Assembly: GCF_002900095.1 (NCBI RefSeq)
Contig: NZ_LLKN01000001.1
Span: 372,001 to 436,000, forward strand
Origin: Salegentibacter mishustinae
GTDB lineage: Bacteria; Bacteroidota; Bacteroidia; Flavobacteriales; Flavobacteriaceae
DNA: 64,000 nt
Reading direction: 5' to 3'
Shown: positions 36,571-45,611 of the stretch, piece after piece
Layout of the letters: the number at the start of each line of letters is the position of its first letter
How positions within the stretch are numbered: position 1 is the first letter of the stretch
Position numbers and translations under genes: made by a program
The notes under the pieces: generated by a model
What the model saw: only the letters and a program-made list of their open reading frames with translations
Database searches by the model: none
Told to the model about the DNA's origin: nothing

Positions 36571-37929
36571 TTAGAACTCCTTTCTTAGATTAATCCCGAA
36601 TCCATAAAGCGGCTCGGCTACATTGCTTAATTCCAGTCCTAATTGCACATTTAATTGGACAAAAGATTGCAACAAATTAATATCGAACAAGCCTGAAAAA
36701 ACATCCCGATTGGGAGCATAAAACCTACCATACCTACCTTCGTTATGAGAAAAACTCATTAATAGCTTCCACGGGTAACTCACAAAGTAATTAGAAATAT
36801 TCCCGGAGATCCCTAAGTGATGTGCACTAAACTTATTATTTACTACCTGGTCTAATTCTTCATCATAGGTGAAAAATGGTAGGCCTAAAATTCTGCGTTC
36901 GTAAGTGAATCCAGAATGATAGGTAACATAATTATTTAAATATTGATCACTTTTATGCGGTGCACTCGAATTGATACTCTGGTTTCGAGTATAGTAAAAC
37001 TCATATAGAATTCCATTGACTAGACGGCGGTTATCATCAAAATCCAGGAAAACTCCATAGCGGCCATCGGGGAAATTAGCAAATCGGCTGCCGGTGCCAT
37101 CTTCAAACATATGGTTGTATATGAAGTTAAGTTGCATTTCGGGCGAAAGTCTTTTTCTTATTTCCAATTCATAAGTACCTAAATGATTTCCTAGAACATT
37201 AATCTGATCTCCTACAACTGCATTTTCTCCACCTTCTCTTCCAGTAATCACTTTAATATAATCAGCTAGTCCGTCCGGTTGTTGACCCGATTCCGGGGAG
37301 TCTCCGGCCCATTGTGCAAAATGACGGATCCCTGCTTCCACTTCAAAATCAGGGTTAGGGCGATACACCAATTTAAAACCTTTGTGATGCAAGCGGGCAT
37401 TACTTACAAAGCGATCTTCTCCCAATAGATAATCACTCCAGTACGCCTCAAAACCAAAGGCGGACTGTGAACTGAAAAAGATGGTTCGATTTGTTGCCAA
37501 AGATATTCCGGGCATCGGCCTGGCATTTAAGGACCATAAAATACTTTCATTAGTAGCGCTTAAACCTTTATAAAGTTCTTCTTCCTGTTTTCTTCCAATT
37601 ACGGCTTCCAGCCAGTCATTATTATAGGCAGCATAAATTTCATCCAGAAATATTTCATCGCTAATTCCATCCTGGTATAGAATCCCGGCGCCGATCTCTA
37701 AAGAATTTCCATTTCTGAATTCTTTAATCGTCTTTGCTGAAATCCATCCCGAAATATTAGTTTCTTCTGAGATTCGCCCTCGCTGGTTATGATACATCCA
37801 AAAAGGAAGGCGTTGCAATTCTCCATCGTGTATATACCCATTAAGATTTACCGAACCCGAAAAATCCCATTGGGCTTGAGAGCTAATAGATATTAAGCAG
37901 AAAAAGCTTAAGAATAGTAATTTTTTCAT
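36571..37929 (-). CDS. wzi: Wzi-family capsule assembly outer membrane protein
   Basis: A 452-residue beta-barrel protein with a signal peptide ending SSQAQ and a terminal Phe (INLRKEF) typical of outer membrane insertion. Repeated barrel strands and motifs such as NRTIFFSSQSAF and HFAQWAG fit the Bacteroidota Caps_assemb_Wzi family. In other bacteria Wzi helps hold capsule polysaccharide at the cell surface. It is the last gene of the polysaccharide locus, separated from the kinase gene by a 245-bp gap containing a class A repeat. Confidence 0.85.
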   Translation of the reverse strand: MKKLLFLSFFCLISISSQAQWDFSGSVNLNGYIHDGELQRLPFWMYHNQRGRISEETNISGWISAKTIKEFRNGNSLEIGAGILYQDGISDEIFLDEIYAAYNNDWLEAVIGRKQEEELYKGLSATNESILWSLNARPMPGISLATNRTIFFSSQSAFGFEAYWSDYLLGEDRFVSNARLHHKGFKLVYRPNPDFEVEAGIRHFAQWAGDSPESGQQPDGLADYIKVITGREGGENAVVGDQINVLGNHLGTYELEIRKRLSPEMQLNFIYNHMFEDGTGSRFANFPDGRYGVFLDFDDNRRLVNGILYEFYYTRNQSINSSAPHKSDQYLNNYVTYHSGFTYERRILGLPFFTYDEELDQVVNNKFSAHHLGISGNISNYFVSYPWKLLMSFSHNEGRYGRFYAPNRDVFSGLFDINLLQSFVQLNVQLGLELSNVAEPLYGFGINLRKEF

Positions 37930-38044
37930 TAATGAAATGGAAGTAAGTATTTTAAGTGATTAGTTAATAGTTAATTGGAAGTATGAGTAAATAGCAAGAC
38001 TCAAAAAGATCCTAAAGAAGGAATGGCGTGCTCTCCCGGTATCC

Positions 38045-38156
38045 GTCATTGCGAAGGAGGTACGACTGAAGCAATCTTTTCTTGATATTATGAGAACAAG
38101 TCGAAAGATTGCCGCATTACCAATTTCCCTTTGGTCAATTGATAACTCGCAATGAC
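38045..38156. repeat. Class A 112-bp palindromic repeat, copy 1
   Basis: Starts GTCATTGCGA and ends TCGCAATGAC, with internal GAAGCAATCT and AGATTGCCGC that can also pair. It has the same length and plan as the copy at 41458-41569. The pair flanks the wza-wzc genes. Confidence 0.85.
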
Positions 38157-38174
38157 AGGTAAAAAAACAAGAGT

Positions 38175-40574
38175 TTAATAAACTGCCGCTTTATTTAAAA
38201 GACGCATAATAAATGATTTTTTCTCTTCCCCGTATGCATAGCCATATTTATTACCATAGCCGAAGTTCGCCCATTTTACATCATTCAACACAAAATTAAG
38301 ATCTTTAAACTTCCCATCTCTCTTAGAGTCCACTGCGAATTGTAAAAGTTTCTTTTCGGTATGGCCGGCCCTTACAACATATAAGGTAACATCTGCCCAT
38401 TTATTGATAAGGAACGTATCGGTTACTAGTAAGGAAGGAGCAGTATCAACAATTACATAGTCATACATCTGTTCCAACTCCTTAAACATTTCGCCAGTTT
38501 TCTGTCGTCTCCAGAGTTCGGATGGATTCGGAGGAATAGTACCCGAAGGTAAAAGCTGCAGGTTAGGATTTTCGGTATTAGACTCCCTAATTAAGTCTTT
38601 TAGTTTGAGCTCGTCGTTAGCCAGGTAGTCGCTTACGCCAATATGTGACCTGGCATCTTTCTCAAATCTCTGCAGTTGAGGGTTTCTAAGATCAGCCCCC
38701 ACAATTAGCACTTTTTTATTAGTATTTGCAAGGGTTGCAGCCAGGTTAAAGGAAACCAGGGTTTTGCCTTCTCCTTTTACAGTTGAAGTTACAAAAATGG
38801 TATTCCCAGTATCCTTATCTGCCGTATTTACAATAAGGTATTGCAAGTTGGTATGTAAGATCCTAAAAGCCTCGGCAAGTACGCTACGGTCGTTCTTTAA
38901 GACCATTTCATTATTTTTCTTCTCTACTCGAGGAATTTCTCCAACCACGGGAATTTCTTTCGCTTGCTGTTCGAGATCTTCTCTACTTCTTACCTTATTG
39001 TTAAGCAACCCCTTCAAATATATAATTAGAAAAGGGATTAAAAGACCAAGGATAAGTGATGCCAATAAGATTATTTTAGATTTTGGTGAAACCGGAGTAC
39101 TACCGCTATAAGCATCATCTACAATTTTTGCTTTTGGAGCAGTCACTGCCAGAGATAAAGAATTTTCTTCCCTCTTTTCGAGTAAGAACAAATAAAGAGC
39201 TTCTTTGATATTCTGTTGTCTTTCTATGCCACGATATTGTCTTTCCTTTGATGGGACCGAAGATATTTGTGAACCAATAACAGCCATCTGCCTATCCAGA
39301 TCTTTTTGAGCGATCCTAAAATTATTTCGCATTCGTTCCAAACTCTGTAAAACATTGGCACGCATCTGCTCAATTTGAGCATTAAGTCTTAACACTACCG
39401 GGTTCTCTTCGGTTGAACCACTTAAAACCCTATTTCGCTCAAGAACAAGCGTGTTATATTCCCCTATAAGTTCGTTGACTCCGGTTTCCTGAATTCCCAG
39501 GTTAGCCGGTAACAGATCCGAATTACTTCCTGTTTCCAGGTAAGTGATCATGGCATTGGCTAATTCCAGTTGAGTTCCTACCTCTTGCTGACGTTTTTTA
39601 TAATCACTGGCATTTTCAATAAACATTTCAGATTCAGCCTCTATATTAGTAAGCTGGTTGGCTTCTTTAAACTCCTCTTTGCCGACTTCTACCGAGTCCA
39701 GCTCCTGGTTGATGATAGCAAGCCGTTCATCTATAAACTCAGCGGTGTTAGAGGCTACCAGGTTTTTATCTTGTATCGCCTGTTGATTATATTCCAAAAT
39801 CAATTGATCCAGAATATCCTGTGCTTTTTCTCTTACAGGATCTACCAGACTCAACTCCAGCAAGCTCGAATTCTTATCGGTTAAATTAATTTGAACTGCT
39901 TCGCGATATTTTCCCACCACTGATGCTAATGGGCTAAAGCGTACTCCAATCTTTCCGGTCTCATCATCCCGATTTATCCCGGTTCTTTCTACTGTGACAG
40001 TAGCAAAATCTATAGTTACAGGGGCTCCAAACTTTCCTTCAATTATTTCCTCGGTTTCCGTATTAACGAGCTGAAATTTCTCTTCAGATTTTGATACTAT
40101 ATAGAAAGAATTTCCTGATTCTTCTTTAATAGCTTTCCTTAAACTCTCTTCATCTAACTGAATCGCCACCACTTCAAAAGGAGTATTAGAATAAAGCTCT
40201 TTAGATTTTATAGCTCCTTCTTCAAAATAAGTAATATTAAGGTTTAGCGCCTTAATAGTCTGGCTCATTAAGGTTTTAGACTTTAAGATGCCTATTTCAT
40301 TTTCAATACTACTGGCGCCCATTCCACCTAACAGACCGAGGTCGGCAAAAGCCGCCATTTCAGAAGATGGCCCTTTGCTCTTTTCATCTTTAATAATGAT
40401 ACTTGCGGTAGTGCTATATTCTGCTGTGGTATATTTTAAATATATAAAACCAATGAATACACAAAGGATCACACCAATAATAAACCAGGGCCAGTAGCGT
40501 AGGTATTTTTCGAGTTCTTCCCTTAGGTTGATTTCTTCTTCCTGGGGGCGATTTGGGGTAGATTGTTGAGACAT
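38175..40574 (-). CDS. wzc: Wzc-like polysaccharide co-polymerase and tyrosine autokinase
   Basis: A 799-residue inner membrane protein. The N-terminal Wzz domain has a transmembrane segment at about residue 35, a long periplasmic coiled-coil region (about 260-420), and a second transmembrane segment near residue 510. The cytoplasmic BY-kinase domain follows: Walker A TSTVKGEGKT, Walker A' VGADLRNP and Walker B YVIVDTAP. The C-terminus has several tyrosines (GYGNKYGYAYGEE and a final Tyr) that are likely autophosphorylation sites. It controls chain length and export with the Wza-like protein encoded just upstream (six-base gap). Confidence 0.93.
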   Translation of the reverse strand: MSQQSTPNRPQEEEINLREELEKYLRYWPWFIIGVILCVFIGFIYLKYTTAEYSTTASIIIKDEKSKGPSSEMAAFADLGLLGGMGASSIENEIGILKSKTLMSQTIKALNLNITYFEEGAIKSKELYSNTPFEVVAIQLDEESLRKAIKEESGNSFYIVSKSEEKFQLVNTETEEIIEGKFGAPVTIDFATVTVERTGINRDDETGKIGVRFSPLASVVGKYREAVQINLTDKNSSLLELSLVDPVREKAQDILDQLILEYNQQAIQDKNLVASNTAEFIDERLAIINQELDSVEVGKEEFKEANQLTNIEAESEMFIENASDYKKRQQEVGTQLELANAMITYLETGSNSDLLPANLGIQETGVNELIGEYNTLVLERNRVLSGSTEENPVVLRLNAQIEQMRANVLQSLERMRNNFRIAQKDLDRQMAVIGSQISSVPSKERQYRGIERQQNIKEALYLFLLEKREENSLSLAVTAPKAKIVDDAYSGSTPVSPKSKIILLASLILGLLIPFLIIYLKGLLNNKVRSREDLEQQAKEIPVVGEIPRVEKKNNEMVLKNDRSVLAEAFRILHTNLQYLIVNTADKDTGNTIFVTSTVKGEGKTLVSFNLAATLANTNKKVLIVGADLRNPQLQRFEKDARSHIGVSDYLANDELKLKDLIRESNTENPNLQLLPSGTIPPNPSELWRRQKTGEMFKELEQMYDYVIVDTAPSLLVTDTFLINKWADVTLYVVRAGHTEKKLLQFAVDSKRDGKFKDLNFVLNDVKWANFGYGNKYGYAYGEEKKSFIMRLLNKAAVY

Positions 40575-40580
40575 AAATTC

Positions 40581-41381
40581 TTATCTTGTTAAGAGTACTG
40601 CCACAGAAACCAATACTGAGGCTATTGAAATATAAACTCCGGCATTCCGGTTATAACTTGCACTTTGACGTTGCGGTGCATTAGGTTCAACATAAACCAC
40701 ATCATTTTGTTGTAAATAATAGTAGGGAGAATTAATAACGTTAGCATCTCCCAGATCGAGATAAGCATGCGTGGTAACACCGTTTTCTTCTCGCATTACT
40801 AAAACATTATCGCGTTTTCCATATATGCTCAAATCTCCAGCCATGCCAAGTGCCTGGGATAAAGTAAAATAAGCATCCTGAACATCAAAAGTCCCCGGGC
40901 GATTTACTTCGCCTAAAACACTAATTTGAAAATTAACCAGCCTTACATTTACAATAGGATCCTGTACGTATCTCTTTATTTGTGCTTTAAGTTTTGCAGC
41001 CAGTTGCTGTTGGCTAAGACCTTCTGCGGTTACCTGGCCAAGAACAGGAAAATCTATCTCTCCATTCTCTTCTACCAGGTAGGTTTGCAATTGCTGCCTT
41101 CCATTAACCGCCATTCCCATATCCGTTCCTCCCTGGGGCACGCCAATTACCGGAAGATTAAATGGTAAAGCGGCAGCTTGTTCCGGGGCGGAAACGCTAA
41201 TAGTAAGTAAATCGTTAGGTTTAATTTTTAAGCTGTTTTCTTGTTGTTTATCCATAGCGGCTTCAGCTTTTTCCAATCCCTGGAAGTAAACGATCTCTTT
41301 TCGGGATACACAGGAGGAAGCAAGACTAATAAGCAGTAGACCTATTACAGATAATTTAAAAAACTGGGGCAATTTCTTCAT
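40581..41381 (-). CDS. wza: Wza-like polysaccharide export lipoprotein
   Basis: A 266-residue outer membrane export protein. The ATG at 41381 is used; a TTG six codons earlier is weaker. The signal peptide ends in a lipobox ASSC, so the mature protein is lipidated. The Poly_export domain (LKIKPNDLLTISVSAPEQ) and a SLBB domain (VLGEVNRPGTFDV) follow, with a hydrophobic C-terminal segment. It forms the outer membrane channel for the polysaccharide and is cotranscribed with wzc. Confidence 0.92.
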   Translation of the reverse strand: MKKLPQFFKLSVIGLLLISLASSCVSRKEIVYFQGLEKAEAAMDKQQENSLKIKPNDLLTISVSAPEQAAALPFNLPVIGVPQGGTDMGMAVNGRQQLQTYLVEENGEIDFPVLGQVTAEGLSQQQLAAKLKAQIKRYVQDPIVNVRLVNFQISVLGEVNRPGTFDVQDAYFTLSQALGMAGDLSIYGKRDNVLVMREENGVTTHAYLDLGDANVINSPYYYLQQNDVVYVEPNAPQRQSASYNRNAGVYISIASVLVSVAVLLTR

Positions 41382-41457
41382 TTTTGAAAATTTGGGCAAA
41401 TATATTGATTCATGTTAATTTTTACTTAATAAAGTCGGCAGACTTGAGATATTGGCC

Positions 41458-41569
41458 GTCATTGCGAAAGAGGCACGATTGAAGCAATCTGTTCCTGAGA
41501 CTTTGAAATCAATTCGAAAGATTGCCGCGTCATCAATTTTCCTGCGGTCAATTAATTTCTCGCAATGAC
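41458..41569. repeat. Class A 112-bp palindromic repeat, copy 2
   Basis: GTCATTGCGA...TCGCAATGAC, with internal GAAGCAATCT and AAGATTGCCGCG as in copy 1 and the same overall length. It fills most of the gap between the wecA-like gene and wza. Confidence 0.85.
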
Positions 41570-41626
41570 GATACCCATGAAATTTTTGGTCAATTCAAAG
41601 TAGATACGACTGACGCAATCCGCCAA

Positions 41627-42805
41627 CTAATTCTCTACCGTCTCTCTTCTTTGCCGATCGACTCTAATTCCTTTTGGTCTACCATATAGCATCGTTCTTC
41701 GTTGTGATTTTCTTTTTAGGCCGGCGAAAGCAATAGCTACAACCACAAAAATCCCTAGCATGGCGAGGCTCATGCCTATACTTCTTAGGTCTCGACTTAA
41801 CATCATGTATAAAATAATAACCGCCAGGTTTAATCCGCCAAGTACAAAACTTGCTTTTTTATGGCTTAGGCCATTATCCAGTAATACGTGATGCATATGA
41901 TTACGATCGGCTTCAAAAGGAGTTTTCCTGTTACTTAACCGAATAATTATTACCCGCAGTGTATCAAAAATAGGCAGGAATAAAACTGCCAGGGCAAACA
42001 ATAATCTATTTTCGGGTACAAAACCTTCTCTCATTAGTGGTTCGTAGGGCTGCATTACCAGTATCTTAAGACTTAAAAAAGCAATCATAAAGCCTATCAC
42101 CAGGCTTCCACCGTCTCCCATAAACATTTTCTTGCTCCCACGTGAAAAATTAAACCTGAGGAAAGCCGCTAAAATTCCAGCTACAGTAAGACTCAAAAGT
42201 ACAAAATAAGGATGTCCGGTAGCATAAAAGACTAGAGCATAGGTAAGGGAGATCACAATTCCTGAAATCCCTGCCAAACCGTCTATACCATCTATTAAAT
42301 TATATGCATTTATTAACGCAACTACTATAAGACCTTTGAATAAATAACCTAAAACAACAGGGATTTCAAAAATTCCCAAAAATCCGTGTAAGCTGGTAAG
42401 CTGTAGCTCTGGAGAGAAAATGATAAATCCCGCAGCAAATAGCTGACTTACAAATTTTAATTTGGCAGAAGAAATTACCAGGTCGTCTTTTAAACCAGCC
42501 ATAAAAAGAAAGGTAAGCCCTATAATTAAATGGTTTCCGGTAGGCGAAGTTCTTAAAGCCTGCAATACACTGATCACAAGTACCAGCACCAGGAAAAAAG
42601 CAACACCACCGAAAGGAGGAATTGCGGTACTATGGGAACTGCGTTCATTTACTTCTTTCATCATGTTTTTTTCCCTGCTTACCCATAATACTTTAGGCGT
42701 AAAGTACCATGTAAGTACAAAAGCTAATAGAAAAACACAACCCGCAAAAAATAAGTAATACTTATGAAACAGATCCAAAAGGACCGCTTGATCTAAAATA
42801 TTCAT
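41627..42805 (-). CDS. WecA/TagO-like undecaprenyl-phosphate sugar-1-phosphate transferase
   Basis: A 392-residue polytopic enzyme of the MraY/WecA family with about ten membrane segments. The catalytic motifs are present: KDDLV after the third segment, NAYNLIDGIDGLAG, FMGDGGSLVIGF and the C-terminal DRNHMHHVLLD histidine loop. It should start polysaccharide synthesis by moving a HexNAc-1-phosphate from its UDP form to undecaprenyl phosphate on the cytoplasmic side. It is flanked by repeat-filled gaps, so it may be transcribed separately from the glycosyltransferase block. Confidence 0.9.
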   Translation of the reverse strand: MNILDQAVLLDLFHKYYLFFAGCVFLLAFVLTWYFTPKVLWVSREKNMMKEVNERSSHSTAIPPFGGVAFFLVLVLVISVLQALRTSPTGNHLIIGLTFLFMAGLKDDLVISSAKLKFVSQLFAAGFIIFSPELQLTSLHGFLGIFEIPVVLGYLFKGLIVVALINAYNLIDGIDGLAGISGIVISLTYALVFYATGHPYFVLLSLTVAGILAAFLRFNFSRGSKKMFMGDGGSLVIGFMIAFLSLKILVMQPYEPLMREGFVPENRLLFALAVLFLPIFDTLRVIIIRLSNRKTPFEADRNHMHHVLLDNGLSHKKASFVLGGLNLAVIILYMMLSRDLRSIGMSLAMLGIFVVVAIAFAGLKRKSQRRTMLYGRPKGIRVDRQRRETVEN

Positions 42806-42851
42806 ATAAGTAAGTTTTGGTTGGATAATACCGACCTGTAGGGAGATCTTA

Positions 42852-42922
42852 CGTCATCCTGAACTTGTCACCTCGAGTGGAGTCGAGAGGTCAGAACCTG
42901 CCCCGATGATTTTTCGGGAATC
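42852..42922. repeat. Class B palindromic repeat
   Basis: GTCATCCTGAACTTG, then a hairpin CCTCGAG...CGAGAGG, then CCTGCCCCGATGATTTTTCGGG. It shares its start and end modules with the copy at 43015. Confidence 0.75.
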
Positions 42923-43014
42923 TAATATTAATTGAAATTTTTATTATTTACACTTCAACGAAACCCATCATAAGCAATGAATGACGCAGATTTACTCTGA
43001 AATTGCTGTTGTGA

Positions 43015-43065
43015 TGTCATCCTGAATTTATTTCAGAGCCTGCCCCGAAATTTAATCGGGGATCT
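43015..43065. repeat. Class B palindromic repeat
   Basis: GTCATCCTGAA...TTTCAG followed by CCTGCCCCGA...TCGGGGATCT. It is a shorter version of the copy at 42852-42922. Confidence 0.75.
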
Positions 43066-43107
43066 AACTTGATTTGGACTAAGATTGCTTCTAAAATGAA
43101 TTCTACT

Positions 43108-43141
43108 GTCATTGCGAAGGATGCAAGACTGAAGCAATCTA
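43108..43141. repeat. Half copy of the class A repeat
   Basis: GTCATTGCGAAGGATGCAAG continues into GACTGAAGCAATCT, the left arm of the 112-bp repeat; the right arm is missing where the glycosyltransferase 3' end begins. This may mark a recombination end point. Confidence 0.7.
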
Positions 43142-43154
43142 TTGAATTAAGTCT

Positions 43155-43904
43155 TCACTTCTTCACGAATTGGGTTAACTTAGAAAAATTCTTATAAGCT
43201 AAAACTTTTAAAGGTTTTTTGATTCCATTTGCTTTTAACGTCCTAAAATCCTCGATAGATTTTAATTTGATATTTTTTAAACTACTATTACTGGCTCCGC
43301 CAACTCTCATTTTTGTAATTACCTGTGGCAGATAATGAAATTTTAAACTTTTATCACTAAATATTCTTAGCATCATATCATAATCGGCAGCAATTTTATA
43401 ATCAAGATTGAATAAACCATGTTTTTTATAAACCTTTTTTCTTAAAAATAATGTGGGATGTGCGGGCATCCAGCCCTTATTCAATAAGGATGATTTAAAG
43501 TTTTGACTTTTCCAATAGCGAATGACTTTTGAAGTATCATTTTTATGAACATATTGCAAATCTCCATATACTCCATCAACATTTTCTTTTTGAAAAATGG
43601 TTTCAATTTTGGAAATAATATCTTTTGAAACAAAAAGGTCGTCGGAATGTAAAAAACCTATAATATCACCTGAAGAAAGTTTTACGCCTTTATTTAAAGC
43701 GTCGTAAATTCCATTATCTTTTTCCGAAATAATTTTCAAATTTCCTGAGTATTGAGTTTTTATGGTTTCAACAGTATTGTCCATTGATGCTCCATCTATT
43801 ATTATCCATTCTACATCAGAATATTCTTGATGTTTTAAGCTAGAAATAGCTGTTAAAATATTAAATTCACTGTTAAAGGTTGCAGTGATAATTGAAATTT
43901 TCAT
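43155..43904 (-). CDS. Family 2 glycosyltransferase
   Basis: A 249-residue GT-A fold enzyme. ISIITATFNSEFN begins the nucleotide-binding fold, WIIIDGASMDNT follows, and the DxD-like metal site is in FLHSDDLF. The length and the DNGIYDALNKG motif fit the WcaA/WcaE-like group that adds single sugars to lipid-linked repeat units. Its start overlaps the acetyltransferase stop by four bases (ATGA), so the pair is translationally coupled. Donor and linkage are unknown. Confidence 0.9.
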   Translation of the reverse strand: MKISIITATFNSEFNILTAISSLKHQEYSDVEWIIIDGASMDNTVETIKTQYSGNLKIISEKDNGIYDALNKGVKLSSGDIIGFLHSDDLFVSKDIISKIETIFQKENVDGVYGDLQYVHKNDTSKVIRYWKSQNFKSSLLNKGWMPAHPTLFLRKKVYKKHGLFNLDYKIAADYDMMLRIFSDKSLKFHYLPQVITKMRVGGASNSSLKNIKLKSIEDFRTLKANGIKKPLKVLAYKNFSKLTQFVKK

Positions 43905-44452
43905 TCTCTGATTTTTCTTTCTCTTATTTTGATAGCTGGATTACCTTGGTAAACTGAATATGAAGATAGATTTTTATTAGCTACAGAGCCAACAGCAAGA
44001 ATAGAATGTGAAAACATTGTAACTCCAGGGCATACGATGGATTTTGCTCCCACCCAACTTCCTTCTTCTAGTTTAATATCTTTAACTATTAAATCAAAAG
44101 AACTTTTGGTATAATCGTGATTTCCACTTAATAGCATGGCTCCTTGTGATATACAAACGTTATCTTCTATAATTGTTGAACCTAAGTTATCAATCCAAAC
44201 ATTTTCTCCTATCCATACATTGTGACCAACTATTAATTTCCAAGGATATTTTATTTGAACTTGCGGCTTAATTGTAAATTTTTTTCCGATTTGAGCTCCA
44301 AATAAAATAAGTAATCTGCGCTTTGCAGAAGAAGGAATTGGTATTGAGGAATTTATAGTTATAAGGTTGATGATGTACCAAAGGACGATTTTAAATTTTG
44401 AACCTGGATGGTACCATTTATTGTCATAGGAGGATAAAAGTGTTTTTTTCAT
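43901..44452 (-). CDS. WcaF-like left-handed beta-helix acetyltransferase
   Basis: A 183-residue hexapeptide-repeat acyltransferase. The ATG at 44452 is one base beyond the stop of the preceding glycosyltransferase; a longer start would overlap that gene. The isoleucine-patch repeats run from about residue 60 (IGENVWIDNLGSTIIEDNV), and the catalytic His is in LLSGNHDY. It resembles colanic acid acetyltransferase WcaF and probably O-acetylates a sugar of the polysaccharide with acetyl-CoA. Confidence 0.88.
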   Translation of the reverse strand: MKKTLLSSYDNKWYHPGSKFKIVLWYIINLITINSSIPIPSSAKRRLLILFGAQIGKKFTIKPQVQIKYPWKLIVGHNVWIGENVWIDNLGSTIIEDNVCISQGAMLLSGNHDYTKSSFDLIVKDIKLEEGSWVGAKSIVCPGVTMFSHSILAVGSVANKNLSSYSVYQGNPAIKIRERKIRE

Positions 44453-44453
44453 A

Positions 44454-45611
44454 TTATTTGAGGTAAACAAAAGAAGGTTTTTCAATTTTTCCGCAGACCC
44501 AATCATATAAACCTATCATTTTATTACCTACGGCTTCCCAAGTATACTTTTCCTTTACCAATTCGAAACCGTTATTACCCATATTTAGTAATTGATCCTC
44601 TCCCATTGCAAATAATGTTTCTAGACCGTTACTAATACTTTTAGTATTAGTTTCTATATAGATAGCAGCATTAATTTCAAAACCTTCTTTTAAATTACAT
44701 TCAGGAGTCATTAAAACGGGCAGTTGGTACGACCAGGCCTCCAAGATAGACATTGGTAAGCCTTCACTGAAGGAAGGTAATATAAAAGCATCGGCACTTT
44801 TAAATAAAAGTTGTTTTTGCATTCCAAAATGAGGGCCAACAATCTTAACAGAAGATTGTAAATTTAATTTTCTTATTAATTTCATAAGTAATTTTTGGTG
44901 GTTGTCTTCATCCGGACCAGCTATTACAAGATTCCAAGAGGAATCATTTTTGGACGCCCAAGAAATTATCAGATTTTCTAGTCCTTTTTTAGGGTGAATA
45001 CGTCCTAAATAAAGTAATGTTTTTTTACTCGTTTTAGAGATCGTTTTCAAGCTTTTAGAAGGAAGGTTAACACCATTTGGAATTATTGCAATAGGTACTT
45101 TTGGAATTAATCTTCTAATCTGAAGATATTCTTCTTCACATAGGGCGTGAATACAATGTGCCGATTGGAGATTTTTTTTTTCAAACAACGAAAAAAATAT
45201 TTGTTTCTTAAGTTTCCCATTATTTAAAGCCCATTGGTCAAGCATGCCATGGGTTGAAATTACTTTTTTAGAACCTTTGGAATGTTGAAGCTTAAAGGTT
45301 AATACTGAGGTGTATATCCATAGGCTATGTAGGTGTATTACATTATTTCTATTTACTGAGTTATATAGCTCTTTCCTGAACTGCCTTGAATAGAAAAATT
45401 TATTTATTATTGGTTTTTTATTTTGAAATAAATTTTTCTTTCCAGGAAGCTTTTCACTATCAATGTCACTATAATCATCTTTATATCCCCAAAAGGTCAT
45501 ATTAGAGTACGGTGAACAGTGAAACGCCTTTGTAGAATATAGATCATTTATAACTGCAAATATTCCTCCTCCGTTTCGAGAAAGAAAGGGGTTAATTATA
45601 TGTAGCCTCAT
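44454..45611 (-). CDS. Family 4 glycosyltransferase
   Basis: A 385-residue GT-B enzyme. The N-terminal half binds the acceptor; the C-terminal GT4 motifs are LLYLGRIHPKKGLENLI, LVIAGPDED and the nucleotide-sugar site ADAFILPSFSEGLPMSILEA with the E-x7-E pattern. Its start overlaps the previous gene's stop by four bases. The base composition is AT-rich like the rest of this block. Confidence 0.9.
   Translation of the reverse strand: MRLHIINPFLSRNGGGIFAVINDLYSTKAFHCSPYSNMTFWGYKDDYSDIDSEKLPGKKNLFQNKKPIINKFFYSRQFRKELYNSVNRNNVIHLHSLWIYTSVLTFKLQHSKGSKKVISTHGMLDQWALNNGKLKKQIFFSLFEKKNLQSAHCIHALCEEEYLQIRRLIPKVPIAIIPNGVNLPSKSLKTISKTSKKTLLYLGRIHPKKGLENLIISWASKNDSSWNLVIAGPDEDNHQKLLMKLIRKLNLQSSVKIVGPHFGMQKQLLFKSADAFILPSFSEGLPMSILEAWSYQLPVLMTPECNLKEGFEINAAIYIETNTKSISNGLETLFAMGEDQLLNMGNNGFELVKEKYTWEAVGNKMIGLYDWVCGKIEKPSFVYLK

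Larger units (their letters stand above)
42806..43154. other. Repeat-filled gap between the glycosyltransferase block and the WecA-like gene
   Basis: Almost the whole 349-bp gap consists of palindromic repeats: class B copies at 42852-42922 and 43015-43065 and half of a class A repeat at 43108-43141. No gene is seen. It marks the boundary between the variable and conserved parts of the polysaccharide locus. Confidence 0.75.
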
